DNA of 64,000 nucleotides from an uncultured Prevotellaceae bacterium. GTDB lineage: Bacteria; Bacteroidota; Bacteroidia; Bacteroidales; Bacteroidaceae. A program made the position numbers and the translations under genes. Positions 21,203 through 31,263 of this stretch are shown in pieces. How positions within the stretch are numbered: position 1 is the first letter of the stretch; each line of letters starts with the position of its first letter. The DNA is taken from NCBI GenBank assembly GCA_946186505.1, contig CAMHNI010000010.1, forward strand, positions 22,615 to 86,614, read 5' to 3'. The notes under the pieces are model-generated. The model made no database searches. It had not been told where the DNA came from and worked only from the letters and a program-made list of their open reading frames with translations.

Positions 21203-22580
21203 CAGTGTCTGCCATGTCGGCAACATCGCCATTGGCGGCGACAACCCCATCCGCATCCAGTCGATGGCCACCACCGATACTAACGACACGGAGGCCTCTG
21301 TGGCACAGGCCAAGCGCATCATTGATGCCGGTGGTGAGATGGTGCGCTTCACCACCCAGGGCACCCGTGAGGCAGAGAACATGAAGAACATCTCGGCCCG
21401 TCTGAAGGCCGACGGCTACAACCAGCCGTTAGTTGCCGACGTCCACTTCACCGCCCATACCGCCGACATCGCCGCACAGTACTGTGAAAAAGTACGCATC
21501 AATCCTGGCAATTATGTTGACCCGGGGCGCACCTTTAAGCATCTGGAGTACACCGACGAAAAGTATCATGAGGAACTGAAGAAGATTGAGGCCAGACTCG
21601 TGCCTTTTATCAATATCTGTAAGGAACACCACACCGCCGTCCGCATCGGCGTGAACCACGGCTCGCTCTCCGACCGCATCATGTCACGCTACGGCGACAC
21701 CCCAGAGGGTATCGTTGAGAGCTGCATGGAGTTTCTCCGTATTTTCCGCCGTGAGCAGTTCGATGACGTGGTCATCTCCATCAAGGCCTCAAACACCGTG
21801 GTGATGGTACAGTCCGTCCGTCTGCTGGTCAAGACGATGGACCGTGAGGACATGCACTACCCGCTACACCTTGGCGTCACCGAGGCCGGAGACGGCGAAG
21901 ACGGGCGCATCAAGTCGGCCGTCGGCATCGGTGCCCTGCTGACCGAGGGCATTGGCGACACTATCCGCGTGTCACTCTCTGAGGAGCCTGAGTGCGAGAT
22001 TCCCGTTGCCCGTAAGCTTATCGACATGATTGATGAGTGTACCCGCCTGCGTGAGGAGGCAGAGACGAAAATCCACGACGGCTGGCTGACACTTGAATTC
22101 CCTGACCACATGGAGTGGGAAGACCTGCAGTTGAAATGTGCTATGGCGGCCGGAGCGGCACTCATCGACAAGAAGGCCGACAAGTTGTGCATCGTTTATG
22201 GCCAGACCTTCTCTTTCGTTCCACAGGAGCGGCTACGACAGTTGGCGGATGTCATCCTCCAGGCCGCCCGTGTGAAGTTCACCAAGACGGAGTATATCTC
22301 CTGTCCCGGCTGTGGCCGTACTCTCTACAATCTCCAGGACACCATCCGGCGCATCAAGGCTGCCACCAGCCACCTCGTAGGCCTGAAAATCGGCATTATG
22401 GGCTGCATCGTCAACGGCCCAGGGGAAATGGCCGATGCCGACTTCGGCTACGTCGGCGCCGGCCGAGGGAAAATCTCACTCTATCGCCAGAAAGAGTGCA
22501 TCCTGAAGAACATCCCCGAGGAGGAAGCCGTCGATCGCCTATTGGAACTCATCGAAAAAACTCAAAACCCAACGAAATGA
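21183..22580 (+). CDS. ispG: 4-hydroxy-3-methylbut-2-enyl diphosphate synthase (IspG/GcpE)
   Basis: NPIRIQSMATTDTNDT, VADVHFTAHTADIAA, KVRINPGNY, CPGCGRTLYNLQ, IGIMGCIVNGPGEMADADFGYVG. Confidence 0.95.
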   Translation: MSTRRISSVCHVGNIAIGGDNPIRIQSMATTDTNDTEASVAQAKRIIDAGGEMVRFTTQGTREAENMKNISARLKADGYNQPLVADVHFTAHTADIAAQYCEKVRINPGNYVDPGRTFKHLEYTDEKYHEELKKIEARLVPFINICKEHHTAVRIGVNHGSLSDRIMSRYGDTPEGIVESCMEFLRIFRREQFDDVVISIKASNTVVMVQSVRLLVKTMDREDMHYPLHLGVTEAGDGEDGRIKSAVGIGALLTEGIGDTIRVSLSEEPECEIPVARKLIDMIDECTRLREEAETKIHDGWLTLEFPDHMEWEDLQLKCAMAAGAALIDKKADKLCIVYGQTFSFVPQERLRQLADVILQAARVKFTKTEYISCPGCGRTLYNLQDTIRRIKAATSHLVGLKIGIMGCIVNGPGEMADADFGYVGAGRGKISLYRQKECILKNIPEEEAVDRLLELIEKTQNPTK

Positions 22581-23125
22581 AAAAAACACTTTTCCTTTGC
22601 TTCACCGTCCTGCTGGCTGTAGCATGCAACCGGAAAGGTGCCGACACCCCCGTCAATCAGCAAAACGCCACCACGACAGAAAGCGAACAGCCCAGTGGCA
22701 CCGAAGTCGGCGAATACTATACCGACATCGAACTACCTGGTATCCAAGGTAATAGCGTAAAAGTCAGCGACTATGTGGCCAAGAACAAGTACACACTTAT
22801 TGATTTCTGGGCTTCCTGGTGCGGTCCCTGCCGTGCAGAGATGCCCACCGTCGTTAAGGCTTACACCGACTATCACGACAAAGGCTTTGAGGTCGTCGGC
22901 GTGTCCTTGGACAACAGCAAGGAAGCCTGGGTGAAGGCCATCGACAAGCTGAAGATGCCGTGGCCACAGATGAGCGACCTGCGGGGCTGGGAGTGCAGGG
23001 GTGCCCGACTTTACAACATCCAAAGCATTCCCGCCAACATCCTCATCGACCAGCAGGGCAAGATTGTCGCCAAGAACCTGCGTGGCGAAGGGCTGCTCAG
23101 CAAGATGGCTGATCTGATGAAGTAG
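22577..23125 (+). CDS. TlpA/ResA-like thiol:disulfide oxidoreductase lipoprotein
   Basis: LLAVACNRKG lipobox; FWASWCGPCRAEMPTV active site; start at 22577 within the longer 22115 ORF. Confidence 0.9.
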   Translation: MKKTLFLCFTVLLAVACNRKGADTPVNQQNATTTESEQPSGTEVGEYYTDIELPGIQGNSVKVSDYVAKNKYTLIDFWASWCGPCRAEMPTVVKAYTDYHDKGFEVVGVSLDNSKEAWVKAIDKLKMPWPQMSDLRGWECRGARLYNIQSIPANILIDQQGKIVAKNLRGEGLLSKMADLMK

Positions 23126-24359
23126 AACGGACCAGTTTGAACAGTTTGTCCGAAGGACGGACCTTATCGGGCACAGCTATACTAACCCGGGTGCCCTGCT
23201 TCGCCACCTCCACGGGGCCTTCATCGTCGTGTATCTCGTTGGCAGTGACGTACATCACACCAGTCGTCGGGCCGGTAATCAGGAGTTTGTCTCCCCGGCA
23301 GAACGTTGTGGCCTCAACAGTGAATTCTGCCACGCCGAGCCGTGAGTAGTATTTCGTGCCTTTGCCGATATAGACTTTGCGCTCGGTAGCATTCGAACCG
23401 TAGTGCTTGTTCCACTCGCCCATCAGCTGTCCCTGGTAGTAGCCGTCCCAGAAGCCCCGGTTGAAGACGGTGGCCAGACGCACATCCCACTCATCCTTGC
23501 GCTCCTCGGTGAAGGTCTCGTCAAGTACCGCACGGATGGCCTCCTTATAGCACTTCACCACGGTATAGACATATTCCGGGCCACGGGCACGGCCCTCAAT
23601 CTTGAAGACCCGCACACCGGCCTTCATCAGCTTGTCGATGAAGCGCACGGTCTTTAGGTCCTTAGGCGACATGATATACTTGTTGTCTATCTCCAGCTGA
23701 TAGCCAGTCTCGTTGTCGGTCACGGTGTAGGAACGGCGGCAGACCTGGATGCATTCACCACGGTTGGCACTGCGGTTGGCGGCGTCAAGGCTCATGTAGC
23801 ACTTGCCGCTGATGGCCATGCACAGCGCTCCATGACAGAACATCTCGATGCGTATCAGCTGACCTGACGGTCCGCAGATATGCTCTTCTTCCACCTGCCG
23901 GTAGATCTCGGCAACCTGCTCCATATTCAGTTCGCGTGCCAACACTACGACATCGGCAAACTGGGAATAAAAGCGCAGTGCCTCGATATTCGAGATGTTC
24001 AGTTGTGTAGAGAGATGAACCTCCTGCCCCACCCTATTGCAATATTGCATGACAGCCACGTCTGAGGCGATGACAGCCGAGATGCCGGCCTCGTGGGCCG
24101 CATTGATAATCTCACGCATCAGTGGCAGGTCTTCGCCGTAGATGATGGTGTTCACCGTCAGATAGCTCTTGATGCCGTGGGCATCACACTGTCTGGCAAT
24201 TTCTCTCAGGTCGTCAATCGTGAAGGTCGAGGCCGAATGTGCCCGCATATTCAGTTTCTCAATACCGAAATAGACAGAGTCGGCACCTGCCTGAATAGCC
24301 GCTGCCAGCGAGTCGTGCGTACCGACAGGAGCCATGATTTCAAATTCTTCAAGTTTCAT
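23097..24359 (-). CDS. Peptidase U32 family protein (TrhP/YegQ-like)
   Basis: EIMAPVGTHDSLAAAIQAGADSVYFGIEKLNMRA; MEMFCHGALCMAISGKCYMS-type U32 signature. Confidence 0.92.
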   Translation of the reverse strand: MKLEEFEIMAPVGTHDSLAAAIQAGADSVYFGIEKLNMRAHSASTFTIDDLREIARQCDAHGIKSYLTVNTIIYGEDLPLMREIINAAHEAGISAVIASDVAVMQYCNRVGQEVHLSTQLNISNIEALRFYSQFADVVVLARELNMEQVAEIYRQVEEEHICGPSGQLIRIEMFCHGALCMAISGKCYMSLDAANRSANRGECIQVCRRSYTVTDNETGYQLEIDNKYIMSPKDLKTVRFIDKLMKAGVRVFKIEGRARGPEYVYTVVKCYKEAIRAVLDETFTEERKDEWDVRLATVFNRGFWDGYYQGQLMGEWNKHYGSNATERKVYIGKGTKYYSRLGVAEFTVEATTFCRGDKLLITGPTTGVMYVTANEIHDDEGPVEVAKQGTRVSIAVPDKVRPSDKLFKLVRSTSSDQPSC

Positions 24360-24364
24360 GGGTG

Positions 24365-24372
24365 CAAAATTA
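24365..24372 (-). promoter_or_regulatory. Bacteroidetes -7 element (TAATTTTG)
   Basis: caaaatta on + strand, immediately upstream of the U32 start. Confidence 0.4.
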
Positions 24373-24416
24373 CGATTTTTATTCCACTTCTTTACCTTAA
24401 TCTGAAAAAACTTTTG

Positions 24417-24424
24417 TATATTTG
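24417..24424 (+). promoter_or_regulatory. Bacteroidetes -7 element (TATATTTG)
   Basis: 19 bp upstream of ATG 24443 of the C1 peptidase. Confidence 0.5.
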
Positions 24425-24442
24425 CACCCCGAAGGCCAATAC

Positions 24443-25291
24443 ATGGAAAAGAATCTGACTATAACACATAGCTTTAGCTATGGAAACAGGTTGGCTGCCG
24501 TCATGCTCTGCCTGTTGACGGCAGGGGCGACGAGCGCCCCATTCCTTCTAGCCTTCACGCTATGCACCGGCTGCACCCAACAGCCGCCCGAGCATTTTGT
24601 CTATGAAGTGCTCAACCCCATGACCCCCGTCAAAGACCAAGGGAAGAGCCAGCTGTGCTGGGCTTATGCCATGCTCGCCGCCATTGAGACCGAGCACCTG
24701 CGCTGGGGCGACTCGGTCAATCTGTCACCATACTATATCGGGAAGATGATAGAGCACGAGCCAGGAGCGCCCAAGTCGGGACGCGGCATGGGAATAACTC
24801 TCATCAACCTGATACAGAAATACGGCATCGTGGGCTACGATGCCATGCGCAGTGCCGACACGCCTCCCCCGCGATGGGTGTTCATGCTCGGAGCGGAATA
24901 TACACCGCAGGAGTTTGCCCGCAGCGTCTGCGCCCCCGGTGAGTATGTAGCACTCACCAGCACCGACAAAGTTCCTTACGGACAGGAGGTAGAGCTGGAC
25001 GTGGACGACAACTGGATGCACGACAGGTTTCTGAACGTACCGATGGACACGCTGCTGCGGCGGACAGTACATGCCGTGCGCCGCCACCACGGCGTCTGCT
25101 GGGAGAGCCGCCGCCACGCCATGGCCATCGTCGGCATTGCCCACGATGACAACGGCAGGAAGTACTTCGTGATGAAGAACTCATGGGGCACCGCCCGCCG
25201 TAACAAGGGGTTGGAGTTCCTGGCGTTCGATGACTTCCGTGACGAGACACTGGCCGTGGAGATGCCGCAAAACGTCTTTTATGAACAATAG
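24443..25291 (+). CDS. C1-family papain-like cysteine peptidase, putative lipoprotein
   Basis: VKDQGKSQLCWAYAMLAAIETE (Gln/Cys), RRHAMAIVGIAHDD (His), MKNSWGTARRNKG (Asn). ORF-track start 24422 is TTG; ATG 24443 preferred. Confidence 0.85.
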   Translation: MEKNLTITHSFSYGNRLAAVMLCLLTAGATSAPFLLAFTLCTGCTQQPPEHFVYEVLNPMTPVKDQGKSQLCWAYAMLAAIETEHLRWGDSVNLSPYYIGKMIEHEPGAPKSGRGMGITLINLIQKYGIVGYDAMRSADTPPPRWVFMLGAEYTPQEFARSVCAPGEYVALTSTDKVPYGQEVELDVDDNWMHDRFLNVPMDTLLRRTVHAVRRHHGVCWESRRHAMAIVGIAHDDNGRKYFVMKNSWGTARRNKGLEFLAFDDFRDETLAVEMPQNVFYEQ

Positions 25292-25297
25292 TTATAT

Positions 25298-27640
25298 ATG
25301 AGAAAACAATTGTTAATAGCTGCGCTGGCCATCGTGACTGGCATATCAGCACAAAAGCAGCCGCCCATGACGCTGCAATACGACCGGTCGGCCGACTACT
25401 TCGAAGAGTCGCTGCCCATCGGTAACGGCAGACTCGGTGCCATCGTTTATGGCGGCACCGACGACAATATCATCTACCTGAACGACATCACCCTGTGGAC
25501 GGGAAAGCCCGTTGACCGTAACCTTGACCGCGAAGCCCACAAGTGGATTCCGCAGATTCGCGAGGAGCTGTTCCGCGAGGACTACCGAAAGGCTGACTCA
25601 CTGCAGCTGCACGTACAGGGGCCGAACTCACAGTTCTTCCAGCCGCTGGCCACACTCCACATACGCGACCTAAACAAAGGCAATGTCAGCAGCTACCGCC
25701 GACAGTTGGACCTCGACTCGGCACTCGTCAGCGACTGCTACGAACGCGGTGGCTGCACCGTTGCGAGGGAATACCTGGCATCCTTCCCTGATAGTCTTAT
25801 CGCCATACAGCTGACAGGAAAGGTGAACATTGCTGTCAGCATGACAGGACAGACGCCGCACAGTGCCAAGGCTGCCAACGGACAGATCACCATGACCGGC
25901 CACGCCACAGGCGACCCGCAGCAGAGCATACACTTCTGCACCATACTTCGTGCCGAGACTGACGGCATAGTGAAGGCTGCCGACTCTACGCTGACCATTA
26001 GTGGTGCCAGCCAGGCGACGCTCTACATTGTCAACAGAACCAGTTTCAACGGTTTCGACCACCACCCCGTCAGCGAAGGTGCCGACTACTTAGAACAGGC
26101 CACAAACGACAGCTGGCACACCCGGAACCTGACATACGCCGACATGCGCCGCCGCCACATCGCCGACTACCGCCACTTCTACGACCGTGTAAAGCTATTA
26201 CTGGGAACCCATGAGCCCTATACTCCCCTCCTAACCACCGACGCCCTGCTAAAAGCCTACCCCGCCAACGACAGCAACAACCGCTACCTCGAAATGCTCT
26301 ATTTCCAGTATGGCCGTTATTTGCTGATCAGCTGTAGCCGTACCGAGAGCGTGCCCGCCAACCTACAGGGACTCTGGACGCCACACCTCTGGTCGCCCTG
26401 GCGTGGCAACTACACCGTGAACATTAACTTGGAGGAAAACTACTGGCCAGCCTTCACGGCAAACCTGGCCGAGATGGCACAGCCGCTTGACGGTTTCATC
26501 AGCGCATTAGCCGCCAACGGACAGTTTACTGCCCGCAACTACTACGGCATCAACCGGGGCTGGTGCTCCAGCCACAACAGCGACATCTGGGCCATGACCA
26601 ACCCCGTGGGCGAGAAGAACGAGAAACCCGAATGGGCCAACTGGAACTTAGGCGGTGCATGGCTTGTGAACACCCTCTGGGAGCGGTTCCTCTTCACACA
26701 GGACAAGGCATATCTGCAAGACGTGGCCCTGCCCCTGATGAAGGGCGCTGCTGACTTCTGTCTCGACTGGCTCATCGACAACCCGCGGAAGCCAGGCGAG
26801 TTGATTACCGCCCCCAGCACATCGCCCGAGAATGAGTACGTCACTGACCAGAACTACCACGGCATGACTTGCTATGGAGGCACCGCCGACCTGGCCATCA
26901 TCCGTGAACTGTTCCAGAACGTCATCACCGCCTGCCGGCTATGCGGCAGCAACGACACCACACCCTATGAGGCAGCCCTTGCACGACTCCATCCCTACAC
27001 TATTGGCAGCAACGGCGACCTGAACGAATGGTACTACGACTGGCGCGACTATGACCCGCACCACCGCCACCAGAGCCACCTTATCGGTCTGTACCCCGGC
27101 AGCCATCTGACCAGTCCCGACCTGCTGAAAGCTTGCCAGCAGACGCTCATTCAGAAAGGCGACGAGAGCACCGGTTGGTCCACCGGCTGGCGCATCAACC
27201 TCTGGGCACGGCTCGGAAGGGGCAAGGAGGCCTATCATATCTACCAGAAGCTATTGAGCTACGTGTCGCCGAGTGGGGGAACGAACTATCATCGCGGCGG
27301 CACCTACCCGAACATGATGGATGCTCACCCACCTTTCCAGATTGACGGCAACTTCGGCGGCACGGCCGGCGTCTGCGAAATGCTGATGCAGAGCCGTTTT
27401 TCCGATACCCACTCCACTATTGAACTGTTGCCCGCCTGCCCTGAGCAGTGGAAGGATGGCAGCGTCAGCGGACTCTGTGCCCGCGGCGGCTATGAAGTAT
27501 GCTTCTCGTGGAAAGACGGCAAGGTGCGCGACTGCACCATCAAGGCCGGCAAGGACGGCACCGTCACCTTATCGTATAATAATATGAGCAAGACGCTCAA
27601 ACTAAAAGCTGGGCAGACGCTGCCCGTGAAGACATGGTAA
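25298..27640 (+). CDS. GH95 alpha-L-fucosidase/galactosidase-like enzyme
   Basis: ESLPIGNGRLGAIVYGG, NDITLWTGKP, NLQGLWTPHLWSPWRGNYTVNINLEENYWPA, NLWARLGRGKEAY, QIDGNFGGTAGVCEML. Confidence 0.93.
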   Translation: MRKQLLIAALAIVTGISAQKQPPMTLQYDRSADYFEESLPIGNGRLGAIVYGGTDDNIIYLNDITLWTGKPVDRNLDREAHKWIPQIREELFREDYRKADSLQLHVQGPNSQFFQPLATLHIRDLNKGNVSSYRRQLDLDSALVSDCYERGGCTVAREYLASFPDSLIAIQLTGKVNIAVSMTGQTPHSAKAANGQITMTGHATGDPQQSIHFCTILRAETDGIVKAADSTLTISGASQATLYIVNRTSFNGFDHHPVSEGADYLEQATNDSWHTRNLTYADMRRRHIADYRHFYDRVKLLLGTHEPYTPLLTTDALLKAYPANDSNNRYLEMLYFQYGRYLLISCSRTESVPANLQGLWTPHLWSPWRGNYTVNINLEENYWPAFTANLAEMAQPLDGFISALAANGQFTARNYYGINRGWCSSHNSDIWAMTNPVGEKNEKPEWANWNLGGAWLVNTLWERFLFTQDKAYLQDVALPLMKGAADFCLDWLIDNPRKPGELITAPSTSPENEYVTDQNYHGMTCYGGTADLAIIRELFQNVITACRLCGSNDTTPYEAALARLHPYTIGSNGDLNEWYYDWRDYDPHHRHQSHLIGLYPGSHLTSPDLLKACQQTLIQKGDESTGWSTGWRINLWARLGRGKEAYHIYQKLLSYVSPSGGTNYHRGGTYPNMMDAHPPFQIDGNFGGTAGVCEMLMQSRFSDTHSTIELLPACPEQWKDGSVSGLCARGGYEVCFSWKDGKVRDCTIKAGKDGTVTLSYNNMSKTLKLKAGQTLPVKTW

Positions 27641-28512
27641 AGAACGCGATTACTGAAACCAGCCTTGAAGAGGCAAAGACGTGGGGCAACACCTCAGTCC
27701 TCGGCGACGGCCTCGTCCTGTCAGACCGCATTGCTGGCACTGACGCTTCGGACACACCACAACGCATGAACTTCATCATGATGGCCCTCTGCCGACAGGG
27801 GGAGGCCCGCTACGCCATCGACACTAGGGAACAGACGGTGAAAGCCGGCGACCTGCTATTCATTTCCGAAGGTCACATCATGGACTTCTTCCGTGCCTCG
27901 CCTGACTTCGACTGTCTGTCCATCATGCTCAGCACGGAGTTCTATCACAGTTTCGTCCTTAACGTGAAGAACGTATCCTCACTGTTGCTCTTCTCTACAA
28001 ACAATCCTGTGGTGCAGCTCACCGCCAAGGAGGTGCAGACCTACACCAACTTTCATAACGCCATCAGCGATAAGATAGCCGACAGGGGACACCACTTCCG
28101 TACACAACTAGTGAAAGCCCTGCTTCTGGCCATGTTCTACGACATGTCGGGAGTCATCTGGCGCGTGGAGCAGCAGGGACAAAAGGTTCAGACCCGCGCC
28201 GACAGCATCTTTGCCAATTTCATCAGGCTACTTGAAGAGCACTTCCGGAAAGAGCGCCGCGTCAGGTGGTACGCCCTCCAGTTAGGCATCACGCCCAAGT
28301 ACCTGTCTGAGGTGGTCAAACAGGTCAGCAAGCGCACACCGAACGAATGGATTGACCATTATGTCGTGCTGGAACTACGTGTCCTGCTGAAGAACTCAAC
28401 CAAAAGTATCAAGGAGATTTCTGACGAACTCAACTTCCCCAACCAATCTTTCCTCGGCAAATACTTCAAGGAGCATATTGGCATGAGTCCGTCGGAATAC
28501 CGGAAGGAGTAG
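27634..28512 (+). CDS. AraC-family transcriptional regulator
   Basis: C-terminal HTH (YALQLGITPKYLSEVVKQVSKRTPNEWIDHYVVLELRVLL...IKEISDELNFPNQSFLGKYFKEHIGMSPSEYRKE); cupin-like N-terminus. Confidence 0.92.
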   Translation: MVKNAITETSLEEAKTWGNTSVLGDGLVLSDRIAGTDASDTPQRMNFIMMALCRQGEARYAIDTREQTVKAGDLLFISEGHIMDFFRASPDFDCLSIMLSTEFYHSFVLNVKNVSSLLLFSTNNPVVQLTAKEVQTYTNFHNAISDKIADRGHHFRTQLVKALLLAMFYDMSGVIWRVEQQGQKVQTRADSIFANFIRLLEEHFRKERRVRWYALQLGITPKYLSEVVKQVSKRTPNEWIDHYVVLELRVLLKNSTKSIKEISDELNFPNQSFLGKYFKEHIGMSPSEYRKE

Positions 28513-28514
28513 AG

Positions 28515-29126
28515 TCACAAATATCCCTGCAAGCGCAACTCATCGGCCAACTCACAGAGTTCGAGGTACCAGGCTTCACCAAAACGCCGGATGAGAGGCT
28601 CCTTCAAGAACTTATAGAGAGGAAGGTCGAGTTCACGTCCTTTCTTGACGGCATCCTCGCAGATTTTCCAGCGGTGATAGTTCAGGCCCGTCAGTCCGCC
28701 GCCAAACTGTTTCTCACGGATAGGATAGAGCGCACAACTGACAGGTTTGCAGAATGAGCAGCGCCCGGCATGGTAGGCTTTCTCCAGCGCACACAGACAA
28801 GTGCCACCCTCTCCATAACAGGTGAAGACACAATCCCTGCCGCCGACAATACTTGTCACCAGGTCGCCGTCACGGTCGGTATAGGCCACACCCTGACGGT
28901 CGATAACACTTTGGGCCGAAGCGCAGAGGTCACCCCATACCACATCAAGGGCATCCTCTATGCCGCCTATCTCGTCCACCGTCACTGGGGCTCCTGCGTC
29001 GCCTTCTACACAGCAGATGCCCTTACACTTCTCGTAGTCACAACAGAACCTCTCTGTCAGGATGTCTGATGATAGCAGCACACCGCCGACTTCAAAAATT
29101 GGGGGAAGACAGCGTTTGGCTACCAT
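28515..29126 (-). CDS. DUF3109 family cysteine-rich protein
   Basis: ERFCCDYEKCKGICCVEGDAGAPVTVDEI; FCKPVSCALYPIR; LNYHRWKICEDA. Confidence 0.85.
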   Translation of the reverse strand: MVAKRCLPPIFEVGGVLLSSDILTERFCCDYEKCKGICCVEGDAGAPVTVDEIGGIEDALDVVWGDLCASAQSVIDRQGVAYTDRDGDLVTSIVGGRDCVFTCYGEGGTCLCALEKAYHAGRCSFCKPVSCALYPIREKQFGGGLTGLNYHRWKICEDAVKKGRELDLPLYKFLKEPLIRRFGEAWYLELCELADELRLQGYL

Positions 29127-29785
29127 ACTATTGGCTCTATTCCGTTTTCTTGTAGATACTGATTGCAGCGCGAGAACTGGTGCTGGCCGAACCAGCCGCC
29201 ACGGTTGGCGCTAAGCGGTGAGGGATGGACGGACTCCAAGACGAGGTTCTTCGTCTTGTCTATCATATACGCCTTGCCACGGGCAAAGCCGCCCCAAAGC
29301 ATATAGACCAGATGCTCACGGTGGGTGGCCAGAACCTGGATGGCAGCATCGGTGAACTTCTGCCAACCCAGCGTAGAGTGGCTGTTGGCCTGATGGGCAC
29401 GTACCGTCAGCGTGGCATTGAGCAGCAGCACCCCCTGCTGCGCCCACCGCGTCAGGTTGCCCGATGCTGGGATAGGCGTGCCCAGATCATCGTGTATCTC
29501 CTTGAAGATGTTTTGCAACGACGGAGGGAACATCACCCCGTCCTGTACCGAGAAACTCAGCCCGTGGGCCTGTCCCGGTTCATGGTACGGGTCTTGTCCG
29601 ATAATCACCACCTTCACCTTGTCGAAAGGGCAGAGGTTGAACGCATTAAAAATCAACTTGCCCGGCGGATAGCACGTAGTCTGCATATACTCCTGCCGCA
29701 CTGCCCCTGTCAGCTGGGCGAAGTACGGCTTCTCAAACTCCGGAGCCAGGTGCTCCTTCCATGTATTCTCTATCTGTACATTCAT
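29120..29785 (-). CDS. ung: Uracil-DNA glycosylase
   Basis: VVIIGQDPYHEPGQAHGLSFSV; LLLNATLTVR; ESVHPSPLSANRGGWFG. Confidence 0.97.
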   Translation of the reverse strand: MNVQIENTWKEHLAPEFEKPYFAQLTGAVRQEYMQTTCYPPGKLIFNAFNLCPFDKVKVVIIGQDPYHEPGQAHGLSFSVQDGVMFPPSLQNIFKEIHDDLGTPIPASGNLTRWAQQGVLLLNATLTVRAHQANSHSTLGWQKFTDAAIQVLATHREHLVYMLWGGFARGKAYMIDKTKNLVLESVHPSPLSANRGGWFGQHQFSRCNQYLQENGIEPIVW

Positions 29786-29806
29786 AGTCTCTCATTTTCT
29801 GTTAGG

Positions 29807-31102
29807 TCAGAAAGGGGCCTCAATCTCAAAACGCTGTCGCACGCCCGTCACCGGATGGTTCAACTCTATTCGCTCAGCATGCAGGTAGAGCCGGTCATCC
29901 GGCCGGCCGTAAAGTTCGTCACCCCTGATGGGACACCCCAGACCGTCGGGATGAGCGCAGTGCATACGCAACTGGTGGGTACGACCAGTGTGAGGAAACA
30001 GCCAGACACGGTTGTCATCCACCAGTTCATAGTCGGTCACAGCCGGCTTGCCTCGCTCGTAGTCCACCACCTGCCGGGGCCGGTTAATGGGGTCGCTAAG
30101 CAGTGGCAGGCTGATGCGACCCTGTCGCCGTGACGGTACACCGTCGAGCAGGGCAACATAGCGCTTACTGATGGTATGGTCGGAAAACTGCTGCTGCAGG
30201 GCGGCATGGACACTGCGGCTCTTCGCTGCCACCATCAACCCGCTAGTCCACATGTCGAGACGGTGAGCCAGCATGCTGTTCGGGAAACGCTGATGCAGGA
30301 TGGTGGCCACAGAGTGCGTACCGATACGGCCAGGTACACTGAGCAATCCCGAGGGCTTGTTCACCACAACCATCCAGTCATCCTCATAGACTACCTCAAT
30401 ATCAAGCTGGGGCAGTCCCCGTTCCTCAGGATTCGGATCAACCTCCAGTCCCTGCAGCATCCAGGTCAGCACGGGCTTGCACTTGCCTCGGCAGGCAGGA
30501 TAGAACTGGCCGTGCTGGCGAATTTCCGTGCGGGGCGACTCACCCCACCAGAATTCAGCCATGGCCACCGGCTTCAGCCCCTGCCTGTAGGCAAACTGCA
30601 ACAGCTTTGGTGCACAGCAGTCACCCGTACCACCAGGCGGCAGCGGGTATTTCCTACGTATGCGCTCTGAGCTGTGGTAGTCCTGCCATATACTAACCAG
30701 GTCTCTCTCCTCACCCCGGGCGTTCAGCAAGCGGTACTGCGTAAAAAGCCACATCTGTAACTCCTGCGACATCTGCCTATGATTGGCAGCGTCCTTGATC
30801 TGTCGTTCCGCCAGCTTGAAATAGCCGTCAGGCTGCTGGGCATCAAACACAGGCGGAACGAAGTAAGGCCAGTCGTTGCGCCCTTCGAGCAACCCGGAAT
30901 AGGCTGCGAGGAAACCCAGTTTGCCGTCACCGTCTTCAACCACCAGCACACCGAACATCTTCCCTTCCGTAAGCGTCATCGTCTGTATCTCCTGTTGCAG
31001 CTCTTTGGCTGCCAGAAGACACAACGGGTGTGGCTCGTAGCAGAAGGGATAGGTGAACCGCTTCGGGCACTCTATGTCGGTATGTAACGGATGAACTCTC
31101 AT
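29807..31102 (-). CDS. RluA-family RNA pseudouridine synthase
   Basis: LLSVPGR..., NSMLAHRLDMWTSGLMVAAKS, FPHTGRTHQLRMHCAHPDGLGCPIRGDELYG. Start 31102 chosen because a -7 element lies at 31136-31143. Confidence 0.9.
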   Translation of the reverse strand: MRVHPLHTDIECPKRFTYPFCYEPHPLCLLAAKELQQEIQTMTLTEGKMFGVLVVEDGDGKLGFLAAYSGLLEGRNDWPYFVPPVFDAQQPDGYFKLAERQIKDAANHRQMSQELQMWLFTQYRLLNARGEERDLVSIWQDYHSSERIRRKYPLPPGGTGDCCAPKLLQFAYRQGLKPVAMAEFWWGESPRTEIRQHGQFYPACRGKCKPVLTWMLQGLEVDPNPEERGLPQLDIEVVYEDDWMVVVNKPSGLLSVPGRIGTHSVATILHQRFPNSMLAHRLDMWTSGLMVAAKSRSVHAALQQQFSDHTISKRYVALLDGVPSRRQGRISLPLLSDPINRPRQVVDYERGKPAVTDYELVDDNRVWLFPHTGRTHQLRMHCAHPDGLGCPIRGDELYGRPDDRLYLHAERIELNHPVTGVRQRFEIEAPF

Positions 31103-31135
31103 AAACAGCGGCACGTCTTTTTCGCACATTCGCTG

Positions 31136-31143
31136 CAAAGGTA
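31136..31143 (-). promoter_or_regulatory. Bacteroidetes -7 element (TACCTTTG)
   Basis: caaaggta on + strand upstream of the RluA start. Confidence 0.55.
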
Positions 31144-31223
31144 CAAAATAATATCGAATTCCGACTTCCTCTTGTCACTTTTCTTCTCCATTGTGTTCTT
31201 TTGTTTGAAATCATGTTCACATT

Positions 31224-31255
31224 TTTGGTCAGTTCGCATTAATTTTGTACCTTTG
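31224..31255 (+). promoter_or_regulatory. Promoter for dgt: TTTG (31224-31227) and TACCTTTG (31248-31255)
   Basis: 20-bp spacing; the first ATG is only 8 bp beyond the -7 element. Confidence 0.65.
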
Positions 31256-31263
31256 CCGACGTA

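Noticed and set aside
22115-22576. N-terminal extension of the TlpA-like ORF
   Set aside because: Out-of-frame read-through of ispG; a lipoprotein signal begins at 22577.
29225-30133. 302-aa + strand ORF over ung/RluA
   Set aside because: Spans two conserved minus-strand genes; antisense artefact.
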